Assembly (NCBI RefSeq): GCF_932526225.1 | Contig: NC_064038.1 | Span: forward strand, 15,371,575-15,435,574 | Reading direction: 5' to 3' | Length of the DNA: 64,000 bases | Source of the DNA: Nematostella vectensis | Lineage: Eukaryota; Cnidaria; Anthozoa; Actiniaria; Edwardsiidae | Part shown: positions 1 to 11,900 of the stretch, piece after piece | Position numbering within the stretch: position 1 is the stretch's first letter | Layout: each line of letters opens with the position of its first letter | Made by a program: the position numbers and the translations under genes | Notes under the pieces: generated by a model | What the model was told of the DNA's origin: nothing | What the model saw: only the letters and a program-made list of their open reading frames with translations | Databases searched by the model: none

Positions 1-307
1 GTGTTTGACCGACTGATTTGATCATTGCCGTTCGAGTTGCGTATCGTGGCTCTGATACCGAGTTTATCAACTAAACCCATTTGAAAGTGAAGACAACAAT
101 ATCACATTTTGTCATATCGAGCCTATATTGATCAATCAATCCATCAATCAAGTTTATTTCACCAAATAATAGCATAATGATAATAATGCAAAAAAAATAG
201 TAGTAGCGTCTCTACTAAAATATATATTAATGTTCTTGATTTGACTAAGAAATCCTTATTATTAAATGTACATGTTGCTGATTTGATAAAATATAGTAGA
301 ATCATAT

Positions 308-2080
308 CTATAAATCAATAGCTGCTTTTTGAGAAAGAATACTGTCCTTTACAATCTTTTTGAACATATTTCTTGATCTGCATTGTTTTGCTTGAGAAGT
401 GAGGTTGCTCCAGATTTTTGGACCCCTGTACGAAATTGAAAATTGGCCCCATCTTGTTTTTCTAAGAGTTGTGCGATAGTCGCATGAATTTCTCATGTTA
501 TAGTTGTGGATTGTATTTTTTCTTTTAAAAAAAGTTATCAAAAGTCCACGGTAATTGATTATTGCCGAATTTATACATGAATAATGCAGTTTCAAGGGTG
601 TTAATGTCATAGACCGTAAGAACCTTTATTGTTTGAATAAGGGCTCAGTGTGACTGAGGTAATGATAATTTGTTATTATTCTAACACACCTTTTTCGCAA
701 AAAGGAATATTCGTTTTAAACTTGTGTCATAATTACTTGCCCAGGTTGATGTTTTCATAGTGTATGTACGAATGAACTAATGTAAAATATAAAGTTTGTA
801 GGCTAAATTTAGGCAAATAAAAGCGAAGTTTATTCATTATTCCAAAATTTCTAGTGATTTTAATTCTGACATGGTTGATATGTGACTTCCAATTTAATTA
901 ATTATCAATAATGAGTCCTAAGAATTTCATTTACCATCTGGGTTTGTTCGTTGTTTATCTCTATTTTAGTTGTATGTCTTGTTTTTCTTTTGCCGTTTCT
1001 GAATATTTTATAGTTTGTTTTTTAGTGTTAAGTGATAATTTATTTGTCCTAAACCTTTCTGTTAGTTTTAATAGCTCGGAGTTTAAAATTTCATCCATGT
1101 CCTCAGCAGATTTCGATTTGAAAATTAAGTTTGTGTCATCAGCAAAAAGAGTAAACGAAAACAGTTCCGTGGCATTAGGGACATCATGTTCCGTGGCATT
1201 AGGGACATCATAAATGTATATAAGAAATAGTAAGGGCTCAAGAATGGAACTCTGGGGAACACCACAGGTTATTTCATATTCTTATGACTTTGTATCTTTA
1301 TAATGAACGAATTGTTTTCGGTTTGAAAGATAATTTTGGAACCAAAGCAGTGGAATTCCTCTGATACCATAAAATTGCAGTTTTTGAAGAAGAATGCCTA
1401 TAGTATTGTAGCTTTTATCAATAGAAGAAGACATTTTTTATATAAAGTCACAAACTGCCATAACTGTTGAATTTTTGTCTCTAAATCCATACTGGTTATT
1501 ATTTAGAATGTTATATTTGTTAATGAATGAGATAAGTTGATTGTATATTGCTCTTTCATAAATTTTTGAGAAGCATGGAAGTATAGAAATTGGTCTATAG
1601 TTACTGAATAACTCTTTTTCTCCTGATTTAAATAACGGTATGACTTTGGCTTTTTTGAGTTTGCACTATACCGGCCATAATAGATTGGTTGATTATGGTA
1701 CTGAGAGGATTTGATAGTATTGAAATAGCTGCTTTGATAACCCTTATATTAATATCATCAAATCCACAACTGTTTTTATTTTTTAGAGAAATTTCTTTTA
1801 TTTCATCAAGCGTGGTAAGACGGAAGAGCAAACTATTGCTCTTACTATTGCCTTTAAGTATGATTTTATATCAATGTTCGTATTTTCAATATTTTTTTTA
1901 AAGGTTTGGCCCTATATTTGTAAAATAATCAGCAAATTTATCAGCAATATCCTTTGGATTTGAAATTTCTTGCTTGTTAAATTTTAAATATATCTGGATA
2001 GTTCGTTTTTTAAATGTTTTTTTCAATAGGGAATTTAGTATCTTCCATGTGTGTTTTAGCATCCATTTTTCATTTTTCAA
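308..2080 (-). pseudogene. Degenerate LINE reverse-transcriptase (3' part of element)
   Basis: Minus-strand fragments of a non-LTR retrotransposon RT are scattered over this stretch. At 1898-2080 there is a leader typical of LINE linkers. At 1628-1831 is the RT finger motif (NKNSCGFDDINIRVIK). At 308-610 is the usual LINE C-terminus, with the motif YRGPKIWSNL and an FKK..K tail. Between them the frame is broken repeatedly, and around 1140-1210 there is a short direct duplication (ttccgtggcattagggacat twice). Family knowledge: these motifs are typical of Jockey/CR1-like LINEs; I cannot assign a clade. It is a dead copy with no visible 5' end. Confidence 0.75.
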
Positions 2081-2383
2081 GACTATTTACACAATTAGAC
2101 AATCTATTTTATCTATTTCGCCTAGAAAGTTATCTATGCATGAGTCATTCATAAGTCTTTTGTAGGTATACATATTGATGGCACCTCCCACGCTCCAAAC
2201 GCCTGTATCAACCTGACCGATAACGATAGGTTTATTGGTTCCTGAGCTTCCATCCCTGCCAAGTACTGTAGATAATTTGGAATAAGTGCAAATGGCAGTT
2301 CTGCTATTAAAAATACCATGGAACTCGTCAAACTTCTACTAAATGTAGGAAAATGTGGGATAATTTCTGAGATTATATTACTT

Positions 2384-2800
2384 TGTAGCGGAGCCAGCGC
2401 GGAGCTCCATAGTTATAGAAATATGGTATAGCTATGCGCCTTGGATTTTGTGGTCATCGCACGGGTACCCTGTGGTGTCACAATCAATCCAGTCAATCAT
2501 GCAACTCCCAGGCACCACTCGGTCTTACGCTGTTACGCGTTTTTCCCGCCCCACTTTAGTGCTTCGAAGCTTGTTTGTTCACAGAAAAGACAGATGGAAG
2601 ATAATATTTAATGAGAAGATTCAAATGGGCTGATTGTGGTCAGGGGAACCCTTTTGTCTGAAGAAACTGAGAGGCCTACGTACGAGCCGATAGTAAAATC
2701 TACCCTCGAGTGTTCCGGGAGTGAATCCCTTCTTTCGTGTTCTTCTATTACTATAGAGAGGCTCTACATTACTATTCTAGCAAAACTAGGGGAGCTCCAC
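2384..2800 (+). repeat. Dispersed repeat family copy A
   Basis: This stretch begins TTGTAGCGGAGCCAGCG and runs through tatagaaatatggtatagct. It is clearly related, over several hundred bases, to 36335-36690, and its first ~30 bases match 31394 onward. No protein is recognisable. It is probably a terminal portion of the same mobile family that forms the large inverted-repeat element at 31.4-36.7 kb. Confidence 0.7.
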
Positions 2801-3315
2801 ACGCGCACTCCCACACTAGAAAAATACAGCTAATGTGGCCCTGGAACGAGGATCAAAGAAAGATTAAACTGAAGCGATCCAAAAGTAAGAGACCCTATCA
2901 ACAAACTCGATGCAGTCTGTTGAGAACATAATATAGCGTACTCTCAGGCTAAGTCACTCTAAGATAAGCATAATGCCGATAGAAAAATGGTGAAGTCGAT
3001 TGATCGATTAAAATGGAGAGGGAAACCATGGAAAGCTGAAACACTGCGAGGCTCTATGGAGACAATGAAGAATCGGATTTTAAAGGGACAATAGATAATA
3101 AACAATTGTAAGCCTAGTAAAAATAGAGAGAGGTGCAGGACTGCGTATATCACTATTATTAAGACTAATGATGTGATTAAATGTGATATATCATGATATT
3201 TCTTATATGTTTCTTGTATTTAAGGCCCTAAATATCATGATTTATCAAGAGTCTGATGGGGGTTGATATTTTGATATTCTTCAAAGGGTTTTTATCATAT
3301 AAGCATTTGTGTATC

Positions 3316-4745
3316 ATGATATTATCAGAATATTTAATGAGGCACAATTTCTTCCAAGGCCCATGATATAGTGATATATCATGATATAATCAGAATATTT
3401 AATGAGGTACATTTTCTTCCAAGTCCCATGATATAGTGATATATCATGATATTATCAGAATATTTAATGAGGCACAATTTCTTCTAAGGCCCATGGTATA
3501 GTGATATATAATGATATTATCAGAATATTTAATGTGGCACAAGTTCTTCTAAGGCCATGATATAGTGTTATATCATGATATTATCAGAATATTTGATGAG
3601 GTACAATTTCTTCCAAGGCCAATGATATAGTGATATATCATGATATCAGAATATTTAATGTGGCACAATTTCTTCCAAGGCCCATGATAGAGTGATATAT
3701 TATGAATTTCTTCGAAGTCCATGATATAATGATATATCATGATATTATCAGAATATTTAATGAGGTACATTTTCTTTCAAGTCCCATGATATAGTGATAT
3801 ATCATGATATTATCAGAATATTTAATGAGGCACAATTTCTTCTAAGGCCATGATATAGTGATATATCATGATATTATCAGAATATTTTAATAAGGTACAA
3901 TTTCTTCCAAGGCCCATGATATAGTGATATATCATGTTATTATCAGAATATTTAATGAGGCACAATTTCTTCCAAGGCCCATGATATAGTGATATATCAT
4001 GATATTATCAGAATATTTAATGAGGTACAACTTCTTCCAAGGCCCATGATATAGTGATATATCATGATATTATCAGAATATTTAATGAGGTACATTTTCT
4101 TCCAAGGCCCATGATATAGTGATATATCATGATATTATCAGAATATTTAATGAGGCACAATTTCTTCTAAGGCCATGATATAGTGATATATCATGTTATT
4201 ATCAGAATATTTAATGAGGTACAACTTCTTCCAAGGCCCATGATATAGTGATATATCATGATATTATCAGAATATTTTAATAAGGTACAATTTCTTCCAA
4301 GGCCCATGATATAGTGATATATCATGATATTATCAGAATATTTAATGAGGTACATTTTCTTCCAAGGCCCATGATATAGTGATATATCATGATATTATCA
4401 GAATATTTAATGAGGTACAATTTCTTACAAGGCCCATGATATAGTGATATATCATGATATTATCAGAATATTTAATGAGGCACAATTTCTTTCAAGGCCC
4501 ATGATATAGTGATATATAATGATATTATCAGAATATTTAATGTGGCACAATTTCTTCTAAGGCAATGATATAGTGATATATCATGATATTATCAGAATAT
4601 TTAATGAGGTACATCTTCTTCCAAGGCCCATGATGTAGTGATATATCATGATATTATCAGAATATTTAATGAGGTACATTTTCTTCCAAGTCCCATGATA
4701 TAGTAATATATAATGATATTTTTTCTAAGGCCATGATATAGTGAT
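3316..4745. repeat. 65-bp tandem satellite, about 22 units
   Basis: The unit is about 65 bp. Its AT-rich half contains atgatatagtgatatatcat and gatattatcagaatatttaa, and its second half is tgaggtacaatttcttccaa plus ggccc. Units differ by a few substitutions and small deletions. Each unit contains short palindromes (TGATATATCA, ATATCATGATAT). Single stray unit pieces recur at about 5655-5686, and a related set of about 3 units lies at 6530-6680. Apparent reading frames here are repeat translation. Confidence 0.95.
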
Positions 4746-4749
4746 ATTG

Positions 4750-5640
4750 TAACAGTACAACATGTACACATGTAACAAGAAGCTATGACTCTCTGTCCAT
4801 TTGTGAGAAAACGACTATGACCCGCTTGGCTGGGGGAGGTACCGGGTTTTACTTGTTCGCTGTTACAAAGTCTTTACAACATCTGGTGTCTACAAGTATT
4901 GTCTCACAGGTGTCTCTTCAAGTTGTTAAGGGAGTTTTTTGGTGTGTTGGGGCTTCGGTACGCACCCATATTTATATGCTACTAAGACGGCATGTCCTTT
5001 AGGATAACTGACACTGACATCCCAAAGGGCTTTTAGCACTGTTTGGATAAGGGTTTAACCATTGCGTGTACGAGGGACGACCTTCCTATGTGGGTGTGCC
5101 AGTCGGTTACCCTTGGGCTACCGTGACTTACGTAATGTTTACATGTTGCTACTGACTATGGTTGTCACACACTAACTTGTTACACTGCTACTGCGCATGG
5201 CAAGATACACACGTGACTATTATGATTGACAGCATTCCAATCATTTTTGCACTCAAAATCTTAAAATGTACTAAAACCTATTTCTACCGACGGCTAGGTC
5301 TGAAGCTTACTTAAAGTAAACCTTGTGTGAGCTCAGACTTAACTTTCCTTATGTAGTTAACGGATACAGGACTAAGACAAATGCTCAAAACTCTGTTCTC
5401 CAGTACCACTTGAAAAGGGACGCGGTACGCCCATAAGTTTCCCGAGCAAAAGGTCAATCTGCTAAAAATATGAACTGCTTGGCTAAGCAATTTCTATGCG
5501 AGCGTTTTAGATTTTCCTGTCAAACGCGATAGGTTAGCTAAACAAAATGCTTTTAGTTGTCAAGTGGACTTCAATAAGCTGACAGCCGATCCGTATATAA
5601 TTTCTAGATGCTAAATATCACTCCACTACATGTGTGACTT
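4750..5640. other. No recognisable feature
   Basis: Unique-looking sequence between the satellite array and the hairpin. I see no protein with family motifs, no RNA gene and no obvious repeat. Confidence 0.5.
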
Positions 5641-5806
5641 ATTCCTGCGTGACAATATATCATGATATTATCAGAATATTTAATGATAGTAACAATTTGA
5701 GTGTCAAGTCTTAAAAAAACATAGGTAGAACAAAGCTAATAATATATATAAAATGATGGTTGAAGGTTTTCATAGAAAGTGCTCAATACTCGAAAGTAGA
5801 GCGGTG

Positions 5807-5966
5807 TATAGTGTTGGTTTGAGAAAAATACAAACTACATAGGTTTCCCTACAGGTCTGTTTCGTGGTTGCCCACTCATCAGGGAATCCCCTGATGAGTG
5901 GGCAACCACGAAACAGACCTGTAGGGAAACCTATGTAGTTTGTATTTTTCTCAAACCAACACTATA
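5807..5966. repeat. Perfect inverted repeat: 78-bp arms, 4-nt loop
   Basis: Bases 5807-5884 are the exact reverse complement of 5889-5966, with loop AATC at 5885-5888. The outer ends read TATAGTGTTGGTTTGAG and its complement. The right end runs into an ATAT-rich tract. It has no coding capacity. Possible origins are a foldback/MITE-type insertion, a hairpin produced by DNA breakage repair, or an assembly or library artefact. Confidence 0.95.
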
Positions 5967-6529
5967 ATAATATATATATATATATAAATGAAAACATTCT
6001 ATTCTGACTGGTGATGAGTAGAATGAAGCATAAGTAAGTATAAGAAAAGCTATTTATTTTTAGAATAAACTTTTGAAATAAGTGTTCAAACATTATTCTT
6101 CCCCAGGGAATCCAAAAAAAATGTGTAAACAATCCATAAATTCTTATGCCCTTATGGGAAAAGTCTTATTGACCAAAAGTATAATAACTGCCATGGTACA
6201 GACAAAAATTTTCCGAGATTCGAGGTGTCAACACTGAGTCGTGCGAACAGGGCTTTCGTCGTCTGAACAATTACTTCGAGGTCACTAGAAAAATGACCCA
6301 ATACAAGCGTAACATTTTATTTTGGTTTGTCAACAACAGCTTCAACAGAGATCTTGAGAAAGAGCTAAAAAGGCGAAAAATGATGTGAACCGTAAAATAA
6401 AAAATAAAAACATTACCAGGATGAAGCTTTTCATTATTATCCAAAGCACACGAAAATCGCCGAAATAAAAAAAAGATACGATTTAAAATTTATCACTTTT
6501 AGTCTGCCGTTTGTCAAGTAAACACAAAA

Positions 6530-6680
6530 AATGATATTATCATGATATATTATACTATCAATCTTAGTGTGTCGTTGGTCAAGTAAAATAAAAAATGATA
6601 TTATCATGATATATCATACTATCAATCTTAGTCAGTCGTTGGTCAAGTAAATATGATATTATTATGATATATCATTCGCT
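6530..6680. repeat. Three diverged tandem units related to the 65-bp satellite
   Basis: Three units of roughly 60-66 bp share atgatattatcatgatatat and actatcaatcttag, followed by a gtcgttggtcaagtaaa segment. The ATATCATGATAT core is shared with the array at 3316-4745, but the other half of the unit differs. Confidence 0.8.
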
Positions 6681-7540
6681 TACTGTTTATGTTATTTTGT
6701 TCAACATTGATAATAATAATAATAAAATCATATGATATTGATACCATGATAAGTTGCTATTTTGGAATATCACTTTATCCTGCTAATTTCTATTTATTGA
6801 TACTGATATTTAGATTTATCAATCTACCTGCTTCTCTTATTAATGAAAATGATAGTGATAATTTGAGATTTGAGATTCCTTCAACTACCATGGGTCAACT
6901 ACCATGATAATCCAATTGATAATGACATTTTTATATTTCACATTGATATTTCACTTAGAATTTTTTCAAGACAATATCATACTATTATCACCTAAAAATC
7001 ATTGAAATATCAAATTATCAATTATTAAATGAATGATAAACAATCATGATATTTTGATAATCCGCAATCCTGCACCTTAGTGTAAAAATAAGTAATGTAA
7101 ATATGTAAATATTGTAAATATCTATTTATGATTTTATGAAATGCCTAATAATGGTACACAGACAGTGGTTCACAGATACAATGAGTTATGAAAGCGTGGT
7201 ATTTTAGAGTGGCTCGCTGCGCTTGAATCAAGCCGAGATATAGAGTGATGATTTTTCTTTCACTATAAAGCATGAAATAAAACCTAAGCAACATACAACT
7301 GCGAGTCTAGTATGTAGTCAATCCACAGATAACAACACTGAAATAGAACATATGGTACGTCCTGTTTTGATAGCTAGCTTGTGGTTGCCTAGTCTAAGCT
7401 TTGTTAGCGCAATTCTGTGATTAACATTTTTAACTTGTGAGAGATAATCTTCGTAATTCGACGTAATTGAGAACGCTCTTAAATTTCCCAAATGTTCTCA
7501 TTTTGTTTTTATGTCGAGGGTATTTCCATTCATCGTTATA
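6681..7540. other. AT-rich intergenic/intronic sequence
   Basis: AT-rich sequence with scattered ATCATGATAT motifs like those of the neighbouring satellite. I see no gene. The LINE 3' end begins near 7545. Confidence 0.4.
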
Positions 7541-7544
7541 AATT

Positions 7545-8379
7545 TCATTGAGCCAGATTTATTGTTCTATATCTGTCAGTTTCTGTCGTATGATATTTAT
7601 TTGTATTTGTGCGTCGAATGGGGTTGACCATATTTCCCCTAATCCCGGCGTGATTTAAAATATGTTCAATTTTGTTTGTCCAGAATTCTTTATTTTCTCG
7701 TCCTAACGTGTCACGCAACGCTACATTGAAAAGTTTATTTTGGTCTAAATTTCTTAAAGCCCCCCCCCCCCCCCCCCCCCCCCACACACACACAAATTTC
7801 AATGCTCTACATTTAGCCTGTATTCGCAGTGGAAATCTTCCCACCTCCGCCCTTCCGCCCGGCACGCATTTGAGCTGCAAATTTGTTTACCCCGAGAAGC
7901 CATCTAAAAAATTGGCGTCATTAAGGCGTCAAATAATTTTAGTCTGAGGGTACATTGGTTCAAAAAAGGTTAACCATTACGTTTCTCAGTTTATATAGAG
8001 CCTTTAGGGTTACTTTTTTATTTCTTGTTTGGCTAAGCTGAAATTTCCGAATGTGCTGGAATGAGCGCCCAGGTATTTATGTGATTTCACATTTTCAATT
8101 AGATTATGTTTATAACTGAATATGTAGTTTTAAGTATTTATCCACAATTATTAAAGATTAGTACTTTGGTTTTGTCTAGATCAACGGAAAGCTCACTCTT
8201 GTCGCAATAGTCAACTAGGACATCAAGGTAGCTTTGTAACCCTTTTGCTGATCTTGGGCATATTACCAGATCATCTGCGTAAAGCATGCATGCATGGTGT
8301 ATCTCACAGTCATCCCGATTTCTAGCGTTGAGATTTTTTCTGGCAGGCTACTTAGGTAGAAGTTGAATAGAGTTGGAGA
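7545..8379 (-). pseudogene. LINE RT, 3' half (split by the Polinton-like element)
   Basis: Minus-strand non-LTR RT, continuing the frame that breaks off at 20305. Reading leftward from 8379: the palm segment SPTLFNFYLSSLPEK, then the catalytic YADD motif (8270-8281), then a thumb/connection segment, and a degenerate C-terminus near 7545-7640 (NKIEHILNHAGIRGN). A 24-base poly-C run at 7760-7783 and other breaks interrupt it. Together with 20305-21550 it makes one LINE whose RT was cut between motif B (VKQGC) and motif C. Confidence 0.85.
7760..7783. repeat. Poly-C run followed by (AC)n
   Basis: 24 consecutive C, then acacacacaca. It lies inside the decayed LINE. Confidence 0.95.
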
Positions 8380-8385
8380 AAACAT
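8380..8385. other. Target-site duplication AAACAT (left)
   Basis: AAACAT immediately precedes the G-rich left end of the Polinton-like element, and is repeated exactly at 20299-20304 after the right end. Reading the LINE minus strand, the two flanks join in frame across one copy, which supports these exact boundaries. Confidence 0.9.
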
Positions 8386-8665
8386 GGGGGGTGGACTGGG
8401 TAGTTTCAGTGAAACGGCCTGGGAGGCCCGGATCCCCCCTCAGCCCCGTCTCTATATGTCAGGCAGATAATGTTTCGCGTACATGAACAATCGGCAAAAG
8501 CTAATGTAGGCCAAATCGATTTCACGTACATAAACAATCGGCAAAAGTTAATGTAGGCAAAATAGATTTCGCGTACACGAATAATCAATTAGGGCCGCAG
8601 GTGTTTCGCGTGCATGAATAATAATTAGGGCTGCAGGTGTTTCGCGTGCATGAATAATTAATTAG
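8386..8665 (+). repeat. Left terminal inverted repeat with iterons
   Basis: About 280 bp that is nearly identical, in inverted orientation, to 20013-20298. The outer end is GGGGGGTGGACTGGGTAGTT rather than the AG terminus usual in Polintons. Inside it, five direct copies of a motif like TTTCGCGTACATGAACAAT start at about 8473, 8520, 8567, 8604 and 8640, with spacing of 47, 47, 37 and 36 bp. A 9-14-bp segment present in the right TIR is missing after the GGATCCCCCCT segment. Confidence 0.93.
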
Positions 8666-8692
8666 GCGTTGGGTTTGCAATTAGACATTCGT

Positions 8693-8929
8693 ATGTTCAA
8701 TGGTATACCGAGTGTTCGAAGGATGAGGTACGGAAGGGATTACTGCGGGTGGCTGAACGCCGGCCACGCAAACACGTGCGGCCGAAGGTGCATGGACACC
8801 TACTGCAAGGTGCACCTCCAAAGGCTCCGTATGGGCATCCCCCTCGCCGTGCCGTGCAGGATCTGCGGCGTAGGGACTCGGTCGGATCATACTCGGGTCA
8901 TACCCGGGCACTCATCCCGCCGGTTGTGA
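8693..8929 (+). CDS. Small cysteine/histidine-rich zinc-finger protein
   Basis: A protein of about 78 residues, taking the start at MFNGIPSV; an in-frame start lies 24 bases upstream in the TIR-proximal sequence. Ordered metal ligands are visible: YCGW, a C..RC pair, YCKVH and PCRICGVGT, consistent with two zinc-binding sites. It is the first gene inside the left TIR and lies just upstream of the polymerase, in the same direction. Small zinc-ribbon proteins near the polymerase are plausible early regulators, but that role is inference. The C-terminus may be truncated, since the last zinc half-site one would expect after the GT.S turn is not completed. Confidence 0.6.
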   Translation: MFNGIPSVRRMRYGRDYCGWLNAGHANTCGRRCMDTYCKVHLQRLRMGIPLAVPCRICGVGTRSDHTRVIPGHSSRRL

Positions 8930-8938
8930 TACGGGCAG

Positions 8939-11900
8939 TTGGAGATTGGGTGGCACAGGATATACCCAAACATGGGCGCTTATATAGAGGAGATTCTCGA
9001 TAGCATGCGTGACAAAGAGGCGACCGCCGTACTGGCAGGGCTGGTCCAAAACATCCTGGACGAGGACATCCCCGGCGATGTCAAACACAGGCTGCTTAAG
9101 CCGCTCGTACCGGAGAAGGTGTGGACGGAGGAGGTCTGGCGCGAGTTCGACCCTCTGCTGCCGGGACGGCGGCAGGAGGGCACGGAGAGCTTAGACCCCG
9201 AGACGTACTACTCTCTCTTCGTCGGCGGCGCCTATCTTCGGTTCCCAAGCGTGGATGCCAATCTACGGGGCCGAGACATAAGCGCCAGTGTTTACCAGGA
9301 GATGCGAGATCTTGGTGGAACAGGTGTGATTGCTCTAAAGCCGGTTGTGCGGGGGCCTGATATTAATGACGACGACTCGGTGTGGTGGGTCTCGCACGAG
9401 CGAGAGTCTCTGCGGGCGAACGCAGTGCTTCCGCTGGTGCTCGAGATGGTAGACCCCAACCGGCGTTACAGACTCTTCGTTGGTAAGGCCCCCGCAGAGC
9501 CATTGGCGCCAATCACAGAGGAGGGAGGGCGCTCGGAGCACAAGATCGGTGGGGTGTTAGTCAAAAGGGGGGGCCAAATCACAGTCGGCGCCCTGGAAGG
9601 CATCGATGCGGGTATTTGGGAGAAAGGGCGAGAGTACCTCGTCTATGTGAGATACGAGCTTCGCCCTTTACCTGGGCAAAATGGTGAGCCTGGGCCAATG
9701 TTTGTGCGAGAGGGGGGTGACGCCTTCGTTAACTGTGTTGTGAGCTATGTTGTGAGCTATGTTGAATCGCGGCACCTCGCGCTCCCTTGGTCTAACCAAG
9801 ACACGAGGCAAGATCCTCGAGCGATTTGACAAGAAGCTGGCCACCACGGGGTGCACCAAAGAAGACCTCTTTGAGATGGAAAAGAAGCTCGGGATAAAGC
9901 TGGTAGCCGTGGACGCCCTGGGCAACGTCCTGTGGGACTCGGGGAAGTACGAGAGGGGGTACACACAAATCCGCATCCCTTGCCACAATAACCACGCCTG
10001 GGCGGAGCTTCCGACTGAACCACCTGCGATCGCGAGCGTCCACGGACTAGACTTCGAGGCTGAGAGGGAGCTTCGTTCGCTATGTCAGGGAGAGGCAGCG
10101 CCTCGCGCTACCAGTGCCGCCGCGAAAACGCAAGAGGCGAAGGTGCGAGAGGTGCTCATCCGCTTCATAAACAGGGCGATCCCCAGAAGCACGAGGGTCT
10201 GGCTGTGTGGGCGTGTTATAGTCACGCACGAAGGCAAACTGTACCGATCGGGACAAGACGGATGGGCAATCGACAGGGCGTTTACAGACGAGACTGGACA
10301 TGATTCTCAATGGCTCCCTGATGATCACCCAGCCTACCAAGAGTACATCGAAGCTACGCACTTGATGGGCGGCGCAATCGGGTATCGCTTCAAGAAGTGG
10401 ACCCAAAGAGAAAACATCAGGCCAACGCCTCCTAAATACAGGGACGTCTCGCGAGCGGCGCAGGTTGAGTCCAAAGTGTGGAATAGCAGGGAAAACTTAG
10501 GGGCGCAGCCTCATGCGCACATCGACATGCGTGCGGCGTACCTAGGATGCGAGGACAGTGTCTTCGGCGGCGCCTCGGACGCCATTGATCTGGTACGGAA
10601 ATACGGCTTCCCTACGAACGTGTATCGTATCGCGGATGTTGCGGGACGGCCATTGAGCGAGGTTCTTCAACTAACCGGGGCCATTCAGTTGACCGAGTGG
10701 GGGTTCTCTGAGGCCTGCCACCCCTACACTTCCGGGAGGGTAGGGCAGCACTTGGAACAAAACGAAGGCTGGATCACCACGCCAGAGCTCAAGGACCTGC
10801 TAGACTCGGGTGACCTCGCCATGGCCGCGGCGAGGGAGGTGTTGAATAGCGTCGGAAAAAAGGACTCCATCAAGTTCCCCCACTCCGGCCCCGGCGGCGA
10901 AGATTCGCAGGGTCGAGATCTCGCTGTCCGTTTCGTAGGCAAGTGCGCTCGCCATGGCGACGAGTCCTCGATCGTAGTCCGCGACCGTGAAGAAGCCGCG
11001 TATCTGACGAACCTCCTTGCGGGCACCGACCACTTACTTAACTTCGAGCATGCCGACGGGGCTCATCTGATCCAATACAAAGACGGAGTCCGGCGCTCAC
11101 AATGGTACCACATTAGGGCCTTCGTCTTGGCGTACACAAACATAGCGTTGCGACGCATGTTGAGGCGGTTCCCCCGCGAAGACGTCCTCCGTGTGTGCAC
11201 AGATGCCATATACGCAAAGGCGGTGCCCAGTGGTGTGAAGCTAGTGGAGCGAAATCCGAGGTATGGAGAGTGGCGCCACAAGAAGCCTGGGTACGAGTGG
11301 CGGCCCGAGGCGGCTTGGGGTCCGAAGAGGTCGGGGTGCTTGGCTAGGGAGCCAAGCACTGCGCCGAGTCTGCCGTGCGATCTGGTGGCCGCAACCCTTG
11401 CGAGGATGTATCTAGCCGGCCCTGGAGGATCGGGGAAGACCGAGTGGGCGGTGAGCATGTTCCGTGGCCGTAACGCTGTGGTGCTCACCCCCGAGAACGA
11501 CCTCGCCCACGACCATCGCAACAACCCGCGCATCGCGGTGAAGGCTCAAACCTACCACCACTACCTCTGCATACCAGCGGAGAAGACGATAGACGAGTGG
11601 AGACCTTCCGAGCTGGGGCACAAACTCGACCGTCTTGCAGAAGTAATCATCATTGACGAGTGCTGTAAGGTGCAGACTAAAGTGCTACGCGCCATCCTAG
11701 GGTATCTCGCCACGCGGACGTGTCAGGTAGTGTGTTGTGGCGACTATGGGCAGGTCCCGCCCTGGGGAGATAAAGAGGGGCCTCACGATATGCTCAAGGA
11801 GTGGGCACAAGGGAACATCCGCTGGTTCTAGTCCGACTACCGCTGCCTGTGTGAAGACTGCGGAAAGCCGTACAGTACATGCGACTGCGGCTCTGCCGCC

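Noticed and set aside
3316-4745. Possible CRISPR-like array (regular ~65-bp repeats)
   Set aside because: Units are contiguous tandem copies with no unique spacers, in a eukaryotic genome; it is a satellite.
8386-8402. TIR start at AGTTTCAG (8402), matching the usual Polinton AG terminus
   Set aside because: The flanking bases then form inverted rather than direct repeats; only the boundary at 8386/20298 gives a direct 6-bp TSD and rejoins the LINE frame.
11063-11533. 156-codon minus-strand open frame
   Set aside because: Antisense of the polymerase palm and Walker A region; composition is typical of a shadow frame.
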